Positions 55,641 to 64,000 of a stretch of 64,000 nucleotides of DNA are shown here, in pieces. Position 1 is the stretch's first letter, and the number at the start of each line of letters is the position of its first letter. The position numbers were made by a program, and so were the translations under genes. The stretch is from DATGMS01 sp040905145 (lineage in GTDB: Bacteria; Bacteroidota; Bacteroidia; Cytophagales; Cyclobacteriaceae). The notes below the pieces were generated by a model. The model worked only from the letters and a program-made list of their open reading frames with translations, ran no database searches and was not told the origin of the DNA. Location of the stretch: contig JBBDSC010000123.1 in the NCBI GenBank assembly GCA_040905145.1, positions 61,791 through 125,790 of the forward strand, written 5' to 3'.

Positions 55641-56135
55641 TCAGGTGTCTATCTTCTTACTTTCCAGCATGACCTTCATCTCCTTTAAATGAAGATGGCA
55701 ATTATACCATCCGCTTTCGATGTCGGCATTGAATTTTTTATAAAAATTAATGGCCGGGTCATTCCAATCCAAAACCTGCCACATCATGCCGGTACAATTT
55801 TCGTCGACAGCTTTTTGCATTACTTCTTCAAACAGTATTTTGCCTGCTCCCTGACCTCTTTCCGCCTCTGTGACTATGTAATCTTCTAAATATAACCGCT
55901 TCCCTTTCCAGGTACTGTAACGATAGTAATAAATGGCTGTTCCAATAATTTCCCCAGAACTTTCCTTTATCAATACGTAAAACCTATAAGCTGGATTATC
56001 GCCAAAACCATCTTCTTCCATTTTATCCAAAGTATTGGTCACCTGTTCCGAGGCTTTTTCATATTGTGCCAATTCTTGTATTAAAGCAAATACTTTTTCT
56101 AGGTCCTCTTTTTTTCCTTCCCTGGTAATATACAT
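55641..56135 (-). CDS. GNAT family N-acetyltransferase
   Basis: 164 residues of the acetyl-CoA-dependent GNAT fold, with the pyrophosphate-binding loop EAERGQGAGKILFEEV. The start YITREGKKEDLEKVFALIQELAQYE and the ending region VLDWNDPAINFYKKF resemble the spermidine/diamine acetyltransferase (SSAT-like) group. Substrate not determinable. Convergent with the DUF4286 gene. Confidence 0.9.
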   Translation of the reverse strand: MYITREGKKEDLEKVFALIQELAQYEKASEQVTNTLDKMEEDGFGDNPAYRFYVLIKESSGEIIGTAIYYYRYSTWKGKRLYLEDYIVTEAERGQGAGKILFEEVMQKAVDENCTGMMWQVLDWNDPAINFYKKFNADIESGWYNCHLHLKEMKVMLESKKIDT

Positions 56136-56204
56136 GGCTTGAAATTAAGAAAAAAAAGAAACCAACCAAACTTATTGAAGATAATACCACTAAAAATGTC
56201 AGTT

Positions 56205-56807
56205 TTATCCCAACCTTGGCAAACTTAACTTGTATTTTACTGCAAGCAGACGGATACTTATAATAAGCGTCAAGGAGCACAATAGGTTAATGTCCCTATC
56301 CATTCCCCAATGATTAAAAACAAGGTACACTATGGCACCTGCCAGACAGGCTGAAGCGTAAATTTCTTTTCGGAACAGTACATGGATTTCATTGGTCAGC
56401 GTATCCCGGATTACCCCTCCCATAACTGCGGAAAACATGCCCATAATGGCTGCTATTTCCACTCGAAAACCCAAGCTGAGGGCTTTTTCCACCCCTAATA
56501 CGGTAAAAAAAGCAATTCCGATGGAGTCAAAAAGGAAAAGGGTCCTCTTTAATTTTGAAACTATTTTATAAAATAAAAAGGTAGTCAATATACCTGCAAA
56601 GATGGCATACAGAAACCAAACGTTTTCTATCCAAACCAATGGATAGGCTCCCAACAAGATATCCCTGAGGCTCCCGCCCCCGATAGCAGTGATAAAGCCC
56701 GTGAATCCCGCTCCAAATAGATCATGCTCTCGATCTTCCATCGCCAATGAACCCGAAATAGCAAAAACATAAGTACCTATTAATTCTAATGCGTACTGCA
56801 GATCCAT
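56205..56807 (-). CDS. TRIC channel family protein (UPF0126/YadS type)
   Basis: 200 residues with about seven hydrophobic segments and the duplicated motif of the family: AIGGGSLRDILLG near residue 42 and MGGVIRDTLTNEI near residue 130. TRIC proteins form trimeric cation channels. The first helix carries GTYVFAISGSLAMEDREHD. Single gene, divergent from nothing adjacent. Confidence 0.92.
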   Translation of the reverse strand: MDLQYALELIGTYVFAISGSLAMEDREHDLFGAGFTGFITAIGGGSLRDILLGAYPLVWIENVWFLYAIFAGILTTFLFYKIVSKLKRTLFLFDSIGIAFFTVLGVEKALSLGFRVEIAAIMGMFSAVMGGVIRDTLTNEIHVLFRKEIYASACLAGAIVYLVFNHWGMDRDINLLCSLTLIISIRLLAVKYKLSLPRLG

Positions 56808-56926
56808 AGTGAATTATAAAGGTTTTAAAGATTTAGAAACTGGATTGATAGGCAAAATAACTGCTTTAATGGATTTGGTTCAAAGTACTGAAATACCTTG
56901 GCATATTCTTGCTTCAATTTTTCTTC

Positions 56927-57544
56927 CTATAACTTCCGCATTACAAAGACACCCATGGCCCTTTGCCCATGAACAAGCACCGATTTAGGTGCTTCCAGAT
57001 TTTGAAGATGATGCTTCTCCTGAATTTCACCCAGCAACCTGTCGGTCAATAAAAACCGTTCTGATCCATCGGGCAAAAGATAAACACCGTCCCCCTTAGA
57101 AGCTGATTCGGCTAATATCCCTCCAAATCCTGTGGTCATTCTAAGAAAGAACAGACCATCAGGTTTCAAAGTCCGCATCATTTCGTCCATCATTTGATGA
57201 AAATGAGTGGTATTTTCTGCAAAATGCAAAACTGCTGAACTGATTATCGCATGAAAGGCCCCTTTATGAAAAGGCATGTCTTCTACCAAAGCTTCTTGAA
57301 ACCTGTGAATATCATAATCCTGCTGGATGGTCTGAGCTTGGATCCTAGCCATTTGTATGGCAACGGGATTTTGGTCGAGCCCAAAGATCTGATAGCCTTC
57401 CTTTAAGAAATATACTGTATTCCTCCCTTCCCCACAGCCCGCATCCAAGATTTTTATGTCCCGGGAAAAGCGCCCTTTAAGGAGCTGGTCCAACAGGTAA
57501 ATATCCATATTTCCGAAAAGCTTATTTAAAAGGGAGACATTCAT
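56927..57544 (-). CDS. Class I SAM-dependent methyltransferase
   Basis: 205 residues with the SAM-binding motif I LDAGCGEGRNTVYFL, acidic motif II FGLDQNPVAIQMA and a motif near AIISSAVLHFAE. It resembles small-molecule methyltransferases of the TehB/UbiE-like type. A short polar tail (GERAM-like RAMGVFVMRKL) closes it. Substrate unknown. Confidence 0.9.
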   Translation of the reverse strand: MNVSLLNKLFGNMDIYLLDQLLKGRFSRDIKILDAGCGEGRNTVYFLKEGYQIFGLDQNPVAIQMARIQAQTIQQDYDIHRFQEALVEDMPFHKGAFHAIISSAVLHFAENTTHFHQMMDEMMRTLKPDGLFFLRMTTGFGGILAESASKGDGVYLLPDGSERFLLTDRLLGEIQEKHHLQNLEAPKSVLVHGQRAMGVFVMRKL

Positions 57545-57614
57545 TATTGTTGCTTTTTTTGAAGATTTGATGTGTAGGTAGAGATAAGCGATCCTTGTAA
57601 CAGGGGATCTTAAG

Positions 57615-58262
57615 CTATTTAAACACCTGAAACAAATAGGCCAATGTGAATTCCAGGTTGGTTGAACTTATGTCAAATATTCTATTTCTGGATTCCGGCC
57701 TTCCAAATTCATAAGAAAACCTCACTTCTCCTTGAATGGTACTTTTCCCAAAAAGTTTTGAGATCCCAACACCTGCTGTGAGGCCGTACATAAATGTTTT
57801 GGGGTCATCCCCGGGTTGACCATAAGTGGGTATAAGCAGTTCTCCTTCTATTACCCTGGTCACATCTTTCACGTTTAATAAATAACCAAAATGAGGACCC
57901 ATTTTGATGTGAAACCTTCCCGAATTGCCAAAGTAAAAATTGGAAAGAAGAGGGATTTTAATGTATTCAAACCGGGTTTCATTGCCTGTATTCAAAGTGT
58001 CAGTTCCTATATAACCAATGATCAGGGATTGAAATTCGATCTGAGCTCCTGCATTTTTCGCAAAGAACTGTTCTACAACCAAAGAATAAGTGTTAGTGGA
58101 AACCCCTGGAACACTGTAGGTCACCGAAGCGATATGAGGCCGATAAGACATACTTGATTTTGATAGCCCCCCACGGATGCCCACACTGGTCTGTGCCTTG
58201 ATATCCACAAATATAAGCAACAGCAAAAACAGGAACAGCAATGTTCTTTTAATCAAGCTCAT
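57615..58262 (-). CDS. Outer membrane beta-barrel (porin-like) protein
   Basis: 215 residues from the start at MSLIKRTLLFLFLLLLIF; a signal peptide ends near AQ. The mature part (TSVGIRGGLSKSSMSYRP through EFTLAYLFQVFK) is an eight-stranded OmpW/OmpX-like barrel of the outer-membrane beta-barrel family in Bacteroidota, ending in alternating hydrophobic residues. The longest frame begins 37 codons earlier and would put charged residues before the signal, so I reject that start. Confidence 0.8.
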   Translation of the reverse strand: MSLIKRTLLFLFLLLLIFVDIKAQTSVGIRGGLSKSSMSYRPHIASVTYSVPGVSTNTYSLVVEQFFAKNAGAQIEFQSLIIGYIGTDTLNTGNETRFEYIKIPLLSNFYFGNSGRFHIKMGPHFGYLLNVKDVTRVIEGELLIPTYGQPGDDPKTFMYGLTAGVGISKLFGKSTIQGEVRFSYEFGRPESRNRIFDISSTNLEFTLAYLFQVFK

Positions 58263-58379
58263 TTTCAAAAATAACAATTCTCCCCAGATGACAGCATGAA
58301 ATTTTTTATTCAACTTATAAAAGCGTAGATGCAGCCCGACCAATCTATCCCATTTTATGGAGAGGTACCGCACTAGCTT

Positions 58380-58580
58380 TTATTCCTTTTTCTTTTTTCC
58401 CTCTTCTAAATCTTCCCTGTCCCTCAATTTTTTGTCATCGACATTTTTGTTGAGGAACTCATTGATCTTATCAATAGAAAAGGAACTCGATATTTCTCCA
58501 AAGGTATTAATATTCATTTTGAAGCCATCCAAATCAGCATTCACTTTAGGATTTTCGTCTTTTTTTGATTTTTTTGCCAT
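58380..58580 (-). CDS. Small charged protein downstream of gltX (66 aa)
   Basis: 66 residues, MAKKSKKDENPKVNADLDGF, then KMNINTFGEISSSF and a long Lys/Asp/Glu-rich tail. It is 12 bp after gltX on the same strand. It reads as a conserved short hypothetical; no known motif. Codon usage resembles the neighbours. Likely translated with gltX. Confidence 0.6.
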   Translation of the reverse strand: MAKKSKKDENPKVNADLDGFKMNINTFGEISSSFSIDKINEFLNKNVDDKKLRDREDLEEGKKKKE

Positions 58581-58592
58581 GATAATTTTCTT

Positions 58593-60137
58593 TTAATTTC
58601 CACCTTGAACTTTTAATGTGTTTAACGCAAAATCAATCCTTTTGATCAATTCTTCTTTGCCGATAATTACAAATATCTCCATCAAATCCGGCCCAGTACC
58701 TACTCCTGTCACCGCCAATCTTACTGCTTGCATGATTTTGCCCAGCTTAATTTCGTTTTCTTCCGCAGAAGCTTCCAATAAGGATTTAGCTAATGCAGGA
58801 GTGAATTCTTCCTTGGATGAAGTAAGCTGGTTTTTATAGGCAGTAAGCACGCTGACGGCTCCAGAATTCCATTTTTTAGCGGCTATAGCTTTATCAAATT
58901 CCCGGGGGGCTACTATCAGGAATTTACCTTCTTTCCATAAATCCGCAGGAAAAACCGCTCTCTCTTTCACAAGGGCCACTATTTTATTTGCTTTTACCTG
59001 ATCTAGCTCCAACCCTTCCTTTTTTAGATCTTGCAGGAGATAATCTGCCAATTCTCCATCGGGTCTTGCTCTCAGGTATTGCTCATTATACCATTTTGCC
59101 TTATTGATATCAAATTTTGTTCCTGATTTTCCAATTCTTTCAACAGAGAACGCTTCAATCAAATCATCCATGTTGAAAATCTCTCTTTGATCGCCAGGGT
59201 TCCATCCCAGGAAGGCCAGGAAATTAAGGAAAGCATCAGATAAAAATCCAGATTCCTTAAAGCCAACAACCAATTCGCCTGAAGCCGGATCAGTCCAATT
59301 CAAAGGAAAGATAGGGAAACCCTGTTTGTCTGCATCTCTCTTGGATAATTTGCCATTCCCATCAGGCTTTAGCAACAGTGGTAAATGTGCAAATTCTGGC
59401 ATGGTATCCTCCCAGCCTAGGTATCTATAGAGCAAAACGTGCAACGGTGCTGACGGCAACCATTCTTCTCCCCGGATCACATGGGTAATCTCCATTAAGT
59501 GATCATCAACAATATTGGCGAGGTGATAAGTGGGCATGCCATCCGATTTCATGAGCACTTTATCATCCAGTGTATTGGAATGTACCAAGACCCAGCCTCT
59601 TATCAAATCATTTAACCTGACTTCCTCCTTACGGGGAATCTTCACCCGGATCACATAAGGTTCGCCCGAAGCCAACCTTGCCTTCACCTCATCATCGGGC
59701 AAGGTAAGGGAGTTTTTCATTTGGGTCCTGGTAATGGAATTGTACTGTGGGGATACCACCCTTGCGGCTGTCAGGCGCTCACGCATGGCATCAAGGTCTT
59801 CGGGAGTATCAAAGGCATAATAGGCATGGCCTTTATCTATTAGATCCATAGCATATTGTCTGTACATAGGCTTGCGCTCCGACTGGCGGTAAGGTCTATG
59901 CGGTCCTTCGGCCCAAGGGCTTTCATCCGGAAATATCCCGAGCCAGTCCAATGATTCTTTTATATATTCTTCCGCACCTGGCACAAAACGGTTTTGATCA
60001 GTATCTTCAATCCTCAGCAAAAATTTGCCCTGATGCTTTTTCGCAAAAAGATAATTATACAAAGCTGTCCGGACACCGCCTATATGCAAGGCTCCAGTTG
60101 GTGAGGGTGCAAAACGTACGCGTACTTCTTTGTTCAT
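58593..60137 (-). CDS. gltX: Glutamyl-tRNA synthetase
   Basis: 514-residue class I synthetase. HIGH motif PSPTGALHIGGVRTAL, KMSKS-type motif GKLSKRDADKQG near residue 265, and a C-terminal anticodon-binding helical domain. The zinc-binding cysteines found in some bacterial GluRS are not evident. Charges tRNA-Glu (and possibly tRNA-Gln for later amidation). Confidence 0.97.
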   Translation of the reverse strand: MNKEVRVRFAPSPTGALHIGGVRTALYNYLFAKKHQGKFLLRIEDTDQNRFVPGAEEYIKESLDWLGIFPDESPWAEGPHRPYRQSERKPMYRQYAMDLIDKGHAYYAFDTPEDLDAMRERLTAARVVSPQYNSITRTQMKNSLTLPDDEVKARLASGEPYVIRVKIPRKEEVRLNDLIRGWVLVHSNTLDDKVLMKSDGMPTYHLANIVDDHLMEITHVIRGEEWLPSAPLHVLLYRYLGWEDTMPEFAHLPLLLKPDGNGKLSKRDADKQGFPIFPLNWTDPASGELVVGFKESGFLSDAFLNFLAFLGWNPGDQREIFNMDDLIEAFSVERIGKSGTKFDINKAKWYNEQYLRARPDGELADYLLQDLKKEGLELDQVKANKIVALVKERAVFPADLWKEGKFLIVAPREFDKAIAAKKWNSGAVSVLTAYKNQLTSSKEEFTPALAKSLLEASAEENEIKLGKIMQAVRLAVTGVGTGPDLMEIFVIIGKEELIKRIDFALNTLKVQGGN

Positions 60138-60315
60138 GATTCAGTTCCATTTTTTGGAGTCCCTGTGACAAAAGGATTCTTTTGAATTTTAAAGTGCAAA
60201 GGTACGAAAAAGAAAAAGAAGAATCTGGAATACCGTATAGTCAAAAACAATCAAAATTGAGTAGATTAGTAGAAATTTAGGTGATCTGTAAATAATTCCC
60301 AGGAGATTTTGAATA

Positions 60316-61092
60316 ATGCTGATAAAAGCCGTGACCATTCCATCAAATAAGGTCTTCTGTGAAAATATACCAACACCTTTTTGGAATGACCTTACGGATT
60401 TCTCCTTTAAGGACACTGTTGATTTATGGAAAATATCCATTAAAGATAATTTAAGCTCTTTGGCTTTTTTTCAAAACATATTATCCCAGGAGGAATTGGT
60501 TCGGGTGAACAGGTATCACCAAAAAACGGATAAAAGCAGGTTTACCATTGGCAAAGGAATGCTGAGAATCCTCCTGGCCAATTATCTGGGAGGTGCTCCC
60601 AAAGACATCAGGTTCAATAAAGGCTTTAATAAAAAGCCTTTTGTAGACCCTCCTGGGACCTTGCAGTTTAATGTTTCCTATTCCAACAACTGGATCATTA
60701 TTGCTATTTCTTCCGAAACTGTCGGCCTGGACATAGAATACATCAATGAGAATTTCACCTATCAACAAATAATGAGTGATTTTTTCACGAAGGAAGAAAT
60801 AGAGTCCATCATGTCGGCCACCATACCGCAAAATGCTTTTTTCAAATTGTGGACGCGAAAAGAGGCTTTGCTCAAAGCAACTTCCTGGGGATTGGACGAT
60901 CACTTAAAAGACTTAAACTGCTTGGACGGCTTTCAGCCAATTTCTAAAAAGTTAGGTAGGAATACCGACTGGCAAATAAGAAGCTTTTTAATGGAAAAGG
61001 AATATTATATAAGCATTGCCACCAATAACCAAAAGGCCTTTAGATACTGCAACAACAGCTATTCTTCTATTTTAAAAGGAACAGGAGGATAA
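60316..61092 (+). CDS. 4'-phosphopantetheinyl transferase superfamily protein
   Basis: 258 residues of the Sfp type. Magnesium/CoA motifs are GLDIEYINENF near residue 137 and FFKLWTRKEALLKATSWGL near 180, with the N-terminal half forming the duplicate lobe. It attaches phosphopantetheine to carrier proteins. No polyketide or NRPS genes lie beside it. Convergent with rplS, separated by a hairpin. Confidence 0.9.
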   Translation: MLIKAVTIPSNKVFCENIPTPFWNDLTDFSFKDTVDLWKISIKDNLSSLAFFQNILSQEELVRVNRYHQKTDKSRFTIGKGMLRILLANYLGGAPKDIRFNKGFNKKPFVDPPGTLQFNVSYSNNWIIIAISSETVGLDIEYINENFTYQQIMSDFFTKEEIESIMSATIPQNAFFKLWTRKEALLKATSWGLDDHLKDLNCLDGFQPISKKLGRNTDWQIRSFLMEKEYYISIATNNQKAFRYCNNSYSSILKGTGG

Positions 61093-61096
61093 TCAA

Positions 61097-61127
61097 AAAA
61101 AGGGGATCCTTTACGAATCCCCTTTTT
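61097..61127. terminator. Terminator between the transferase gene and rplS
   Basis: 11-bp stem AAAAAGGGGAT / ATCCCCTTTTT with a 9-nt loop and T-runs on both strands. Confidence 0.8.
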
Positions 61128-61141
61128 ATCTGGTTAAACAA

Positions 61142-61507
61142 TTACTTTTTCACCCTTATTTTTTCTTTGATCTTGGCCGCTTTGCCATGACGTCCCCTCA
61201 AGTAGAACAATCTGGCCCTTCGTACTCTACCTTCTCTCAATACTTCGATTTTTTCGATGCTTGGACCGATAATAGGAAAAATCCTTTCCACCCCTATACC
61301 ATTTGAAATTTTCCTTACGGTGAATGTTTCGCCATTGGAATTGGGATTTCTTCTTTGAATTACTGTGCCCTGAAACTGCTGGACACGCTCTTTGTTACCT
61401 TCAGTAATTCTTACGTGAACGTTGATCGTATCACCTGCCTTGAAAGAAGGGAACTTGGACCTTACCTCTTTGTAATCCTCTTCTACAATTTTAAGTAGTT
61501 CGCTCAT
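61142..61507 (-). CDS. rplS: 50S ribosomal protein L19
   Basis: 121 residues, with the characteristic FKAGDTINVHVRITEGNKERVQQF, then GTVIQRRNPNSNGETF and the conserved C-terminal RRARLFYLRGRHGKAAKI. Lies at the interface of the two ribosomal subunits. Last gene of the rpsP-rimM-trmD-rplS group. Confidence 0.98.
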   Translation of the reverse strand: MSELLKIVEEDYKEVRSKFPSFKAGDTINVHVRITEGNKERVQQFQGTVIQRRNPNSNGETFTVRKISNGIGVERIFPIIGPSIEKIEVLREGRVRRARLFYLRGRHGKAAKIKEKIRVKK

Positions 61508-61594
61508 ATCTTTTGTATTATGTGCTTATTGCAAATAGATGCAATATCTTTTCTGTTAAATTAACTTTCAATTTCTTACAATAATCGCCCATCC

Positions 61595-62278
61595 CTAATC
61601 TTTGCCTTTCAATAAGTCAGGCCTTCTTTCTTTGGTCCGGCGAACCGATTCTTCAAACCTCCAGCTTTCTATCTTGACCTTATGTCCTGAGAGCAAAATT
61701 TCAGGAACTTTCATTCCTTCAAAGTCGGCAGGCCTCGTAAACACCGGTGGTGCCAACAACCCATCCTGAAAAGAATCCGTCAAGGCTGATGTTTCATCAT
61801 TCAGCACCCCTGGGATCAAACGGATGATGGCATCGGTAATTACCGCTGCGGCAAGTTCCCCTCCCGATAAGACAAAATCCCCAATACTGATTTCCTTGGT
61901 GATCAAATGCTGCCTGACTCTTTCATCCACCCCTTTATAATGTCCACAAAGGATGATCAGGTTACCTTTTAATGATAAGGAATTGGCCATCTTCTGATCA
62001 AATACTTCTCCGTCCGGAGTCATATAGATGACTTCATCATAGTCCCTGTCGCTTTTTAATGCCGCTATACACCTTGTGATGGGCTCTATCATCATGACCA
62101 TTCCAGCCCCGCCCCCAAAAGCATAGTCATCAACCTGCTTCTGCTTTCCGGTTGCATAATCCCTAAGGTTATGGATCCTGATTTTGGCCAGTCCCTTATC
62201 CTCCGCTCTTTTCAGTATCGAATGGGAAAAAGGCCCTTCCAGCAATCCGGGAACTACTGTAATGATGTCAATATGCAT
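61595..62278 (-). CDS. trmD: tRNA (guanosine(37)-N1)-methyltransferase
   Basis: 227 residues of the SPOUT family with its knotted SAM site: LILCGHYKGVDERVRQHLI and EISIGDFVLSGGELAAAV near residues 110-150, plus the N-terminal MHIDIITVVPGLL. Methylates G37 of tRNAs read with codons starting with C. Three bases after the rimM stop. Confidence 0.97.
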   Translation of the reverse strand: MHIDIITVVPGLLEGPFSHSILKRAEDKGLAKIRIHNLRDYATGKQKQVDDYAFGGGAGMVMMIEPITRCIAALKSDRDYDEVIYMTPDGEVFDQKMANSLSLKGNLIILCGHYKGVDERVRQHLITKEISIGDFVLSGGELAAAVITDAIIRLIPGVLNDETSALTDSFQDGLLAPPVFTRPADFEGMKVPEILLSGHKVKIESWRFEESVRRTKERRPDLLKGKD

Positions 62279-62281
62279 GGA

Positions 62282-62812
62282 TCAATCCTCCAGGTAAATT
62301 TCAAGTAAGCCATCCGGCAAATGACAGAAAACTTCTTTTTCTGCCTTGTCCACTTTGAGGATAATGCCATCCTGAATAGGTATCAGGACTTCTTTTCCCT
62401 TATGCTCCAGGCCGATTAAATCCTGGGTTTGAAGATCATATATTTGTTTAACAACTCCCAATTTCCCATGTACTTTATCATGCACGACAAATCCTATCAA
62501 TTCATGAAAATAGTACTGGTCTTCTTTCAGTTCTGGCAAGTCCTTAATGGGGAGGTACAATGCAGAACCTACTAAGTTTGCTGCCTCGTCTACATTGTCA
62601 AAACCTTCAAACTTGGTCAAAGCCCGGTGATTGGGCTGAAGGACAAAGTGTTCCAGAAAATAAGGGACCAGCCTTGAATTTTGAGTTACGAAAACATGTT
62701 CTATGTTTTCATATTCTTCAGGAAAATCCACATCCAACACAGCGACCACTTCTCCATGAAGCCCATGAACCTTAGCAATGTAGCCTAATTGGAAACAGCT
62801 ATCTTTGTCCAT
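62282..62812 (-). CDS. rimM: Ribosome maturation factor RimM
   Basis: 176 residues with the RimM N-terminal beta barrel (LGYIAKVHGLHGEVVAVLDVDFPEEY) and the C-terminal PRC-type barrel ending IPIQDGIILKVD. Assists 16S rRNA processing and 30S head assembly. Lies between rpsP and trmD in the classical operon order. Confidence 0.96.
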   Translation of the reverse strand: MDKDSCFQLGYIAKVHGLHGEVVAVLDVDFPEEYENIEHVFVTQNSRLVPYFLEHFVLQPNHRALTKFEGFDNVDEAANLVGSALYLPIKDLPELKEDQYYFHELIGFVVHDKVHGKLGVVKQIYDLQTQDLIGLEHKGKEVLIPIQDGIILKVDKAEKEVFCHLPDGLLEIYLED

Positions 62813-62827
62813 GAATAATGGGAATTA

Positions 62828-63409
62828 TTAAGCCTTATTTTCTTCGTTAGATTCAGGAGCATCCGTTGCTGGAGCTTCGTCTTCAGTAGTTCCCTCTTCA
62901 GAAGTTTCCTCTTCAGCAGGGGCTTCAGCGGCCTTAGCGGCAGCGATTGCTTCCTCTTCCCTTTTCTTTATCGCCTCAAGACGAGCGGTTTTCTTAGCCG
63001 TTTCAGCGTCAAAAGCTTTTTGACGTGCATCTGCTTTGGCATCAGAAAGCCTGCTTACTTTTCCGGTGATTGCTTCTTCTTTGCCCACTTTCCATTCTTC
63101 AAAGCGCCTATCGGCATCTTCTTGGGTCACGGCTCCTTTCAGGACACCAATCTGAAGGTGTTTTCTTAGCAATACCCCCCTATAGGATAGCATCGCCTTT
63201 ACGGTATCCGTAGGCTGGGCACCATTCAACAACCAATTAAGTGCACGGTCATTGTTGATGTTGATAGATGCGGGGTCAGTGTTGGGGTTATAGGTCCCGA
63301 TTTTTTCGATAAAGCGTCCATCACGTGGAGCTCTTACATCAGCTACTACAACGTCATAGATGGCCATTTTCTTTCTGCCCCTACGCGCTAATCTGATTTT
63401 TACTGCCAT
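62828..63409 (-). CDS. rpsP: 30S ribosomal protein S16 with long acidic/Ala tail
   Basis: 193 residues. Residues 1-85 are the S16 core (MAVKIRLARRGRKKMAIYDVVV, NPNTDPASININNDRALNWL). The remaining 105 residues are a charged, low-complexity tail (KKTARLEAIKKREEEAIAAAK, then PAEEETSEEGTTEDEAPAT), about twice the usual length of S16; long tails are frequent in Bacteroidota. The longest frame begins 90 codons upstream in noncoding DNA; the ATG at 63409 is the true start. First gene of the operon. Confidence 0.97.
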   Translation of the reverse strand: MAVKIRLARRGRKKMAIYDVVVADVRAPRDGRFIEKIGTYNPNTDPASININNDRALNWLLNGAQPTDTVKAMLSYRGVLLRKHLQIGVLKGAVTQEDADRRFEEWKVGKEEAITGKVSRLSDAKADARQKAFDAETAKKTARLEAIKKREEEAIAAAKAAEAPAEEETSEEGTTEDEAPATDAPESNEENKA

Positions 63410-63615
63410 ATTATATTGATATTTAGTGAATTGATGGATCCCGTCCATCCTAATTTTGGACTGCAAAGATATGGGATTTATCTTGGAAAGCACAAGTTGA
63501 CCCAAGAATATTTGTGGATTAGAAAAAATATGCTTTAAATTGCGGAGCCAAAGCCAAAGACAGTAAAAGGAAGGACAGTAATAACCCATCCCATTCTCTT
63601 GCAGAAGTCTTAAAT

Positions 63616-63675
63616 GGCCTCTTAGTTCAACGGATAGAATACCTGCCTGCCGGAAGGCAGGGAAGCTTCCAAAAG
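63616..63675 (+). pseudogene. Truncated tRNA-Arg copy with palindrome insertion
   Basis: The first 26 nt (positions 1-26 of the tRNA, through the D arm) are identical to the intact tRNA-Arg at 63927. Then comes a 20-nt near-palindrome CCTGCCTGCC/GGAAGGCAGG at 63642-63661, after which GAAGCTTCCAAAAG continues as a degenerate anticodon arm (compare GAAGTTTCCTAAAC). The T arm is absent. Not functional as a tRNA. Confidence 0.8.
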
Positions 63676-63686
63676 ACAATTATTGT

Positions 63687-63923
63687 ATGTATATAGTTTA
63701 TGCATTGCAAAGTGATAAGGACGGGAGAATTTACGTGGGCTTTACAAAAAATGTAGCTAAAAGATTGATGGAACACAATTCGGGTAAAACTACTTCGACG
63801 AAAGGATATAGGCCTTGGAAGGTGATTTATCAGGAAAATGCAGAAACAAGAATAGGCGCTAGAAAAAGAGAAAAATACTTAAAGTCTGGTATTGGTAAAG
63901 AATATTTGAAATCTTTGCCGTGA
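63687..63923 (+). CDS. Small GIY-YIG endonuclease
   Basis: 78 residues: MYIVYALQSDKDGRIYVGFT (the GIY and YIG strands appear as YIVY and YVG), VAKRLMEHNSG with the catalytic Arg, and REKYLKSGIGKEYL with the Glu region. It is the short single-domain type (UvrC/intron endonuclease superfamily), without a DNA-binding extension. It begins 11 bp after the truncated tRNA copy and ends 3 bp before the intact tRNA-Arg, so it is wedged between two copies of the tRNA 5' half. Confidence 0.92.
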   Translation: MYIVYALQSDKDGRIYVGFTKNVAKRLMEHNSGKTTSTKGYRPWKVIYQENAETRIGARKREKYLKSGIGKEYLKSLP

Positions 63924-63926
63924 TTT

Positions 63927-63998
63927 GGCCTCTTAGTTCAACGGATAGAATAGAAGTTTCCTAAACTTTAGATCCAGGTTCGATTCCTGGAGAGGCTA
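63927..63998 (+). tRNA. tRNA-Arg (anticodon CCU)
   Basis: 72-nt cloverleaf: acceptor GGCCTCT/AGAGGCT (first pair G-U), D arm GTTC/GAAT, anticodon stem GAAGT/ACTTT with loop TTCCTAA (anticodon CCU, reads AGG), T arm CCAGG-TTCGATT-CCTGG, discriminator A73. CCA is not encoded. The window ends 2 bp later. Confidence 0.95.
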
Positions 63999-64000
63999 CA

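Overview
The window looks like a chromosomal segment of a Bacteroidota bacterium, most likely order Cytophagales and perhaps family Cyclobacteriaceae. Evidence: a fused MurF-alanine racemase, a long acidic tail on ribosomal protein S16, a type IX secretion (T9SS) sorting tail on a PA14-domain protein, a RagB/SusD-free set of lipoproteins and beta-barrels, and several -7 promoter elements of the Bacteroidota form TAnnTTTG. Base composition is moderately AT-rich. The genus is inference.

Layout. 0.3-6 kb: metK, lspA and ileS on the minus strand. 6.3-8.3 kb: purK-purE and a tiny membrane protein. 8.4-12.8 kb: an OB-fold DUF3127 protein, a MATE exporter and a secreted PA14 protein. 12.85-12.97 kb: an odd tRNA-like gene. 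13.2-18.2 kb: an assimilatory sulfate reduction cluster (Rrf2 regulator, APS reductase, sulfite reductase with a HEPN-like tail, and two siroheme genes), in which the siroheme enzymes supply the cofactor of the reductase. 18.7-20.5 kb: an ABC exporter. 18.2-18.7 and 20.5-22.3 kb: gene debris (RHS-like pieces, a truncated isomerase, a broken T9SS protein) and palindromic repeats. 22.4-25.8 kb: class Ia ribonucleotide reductase. 26.3-28.6 kb: L21, L27, and a divergent pair of a baeRF-like protein and a ribosome hibernation factor. 28.6-34.7 kb: rhomboid protease, prenyl synthase, RNase R, an exonuclease and lipB on the minus strand. 34.8-37.2 kb: yraN, one intact and one decayed toxin-antitoxin pair with repeats. 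37.2-45.8 kb: DsbD, a dipeptidase, OxyR and a divergent ferric iron ABC transporter. 45.9-53.6 kb: a HisA paralogue lacking a catalytic Asp, MurF-Alr, a lipoprotein/Wzi pair and an Omp85-like barrel. 53.7-61.1 kb: a ferric-reductase-like flavoprotein, small conserved genes, a TRIC channel, a methyltransferase, gltX and a phosphopantetheinyl transferase. 61.1-63.4 kb: the classical rpsP-rimM-trmD-rplS operon. 63.6-64.0 kb: a broken tRNA-Arg copy, a GIY-YIG nuclease gene and an intact tRNA-Arg(CCU).

Most of the window is housekeeping DNA. The points most deserving follow-up are the 123-nt class II tRNA-like gene with anticodon GUC, the tRNA-Arg/GIY-YIG duplication unit with a palindrome inserted at the anticodon arm, the HisA-like protein with Trp in place of its first catalytic Asp, and the divergent baeRF/hibernation factor pair. 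No CRISPR array, prophage, intact transposase or rRNA gene was seen.
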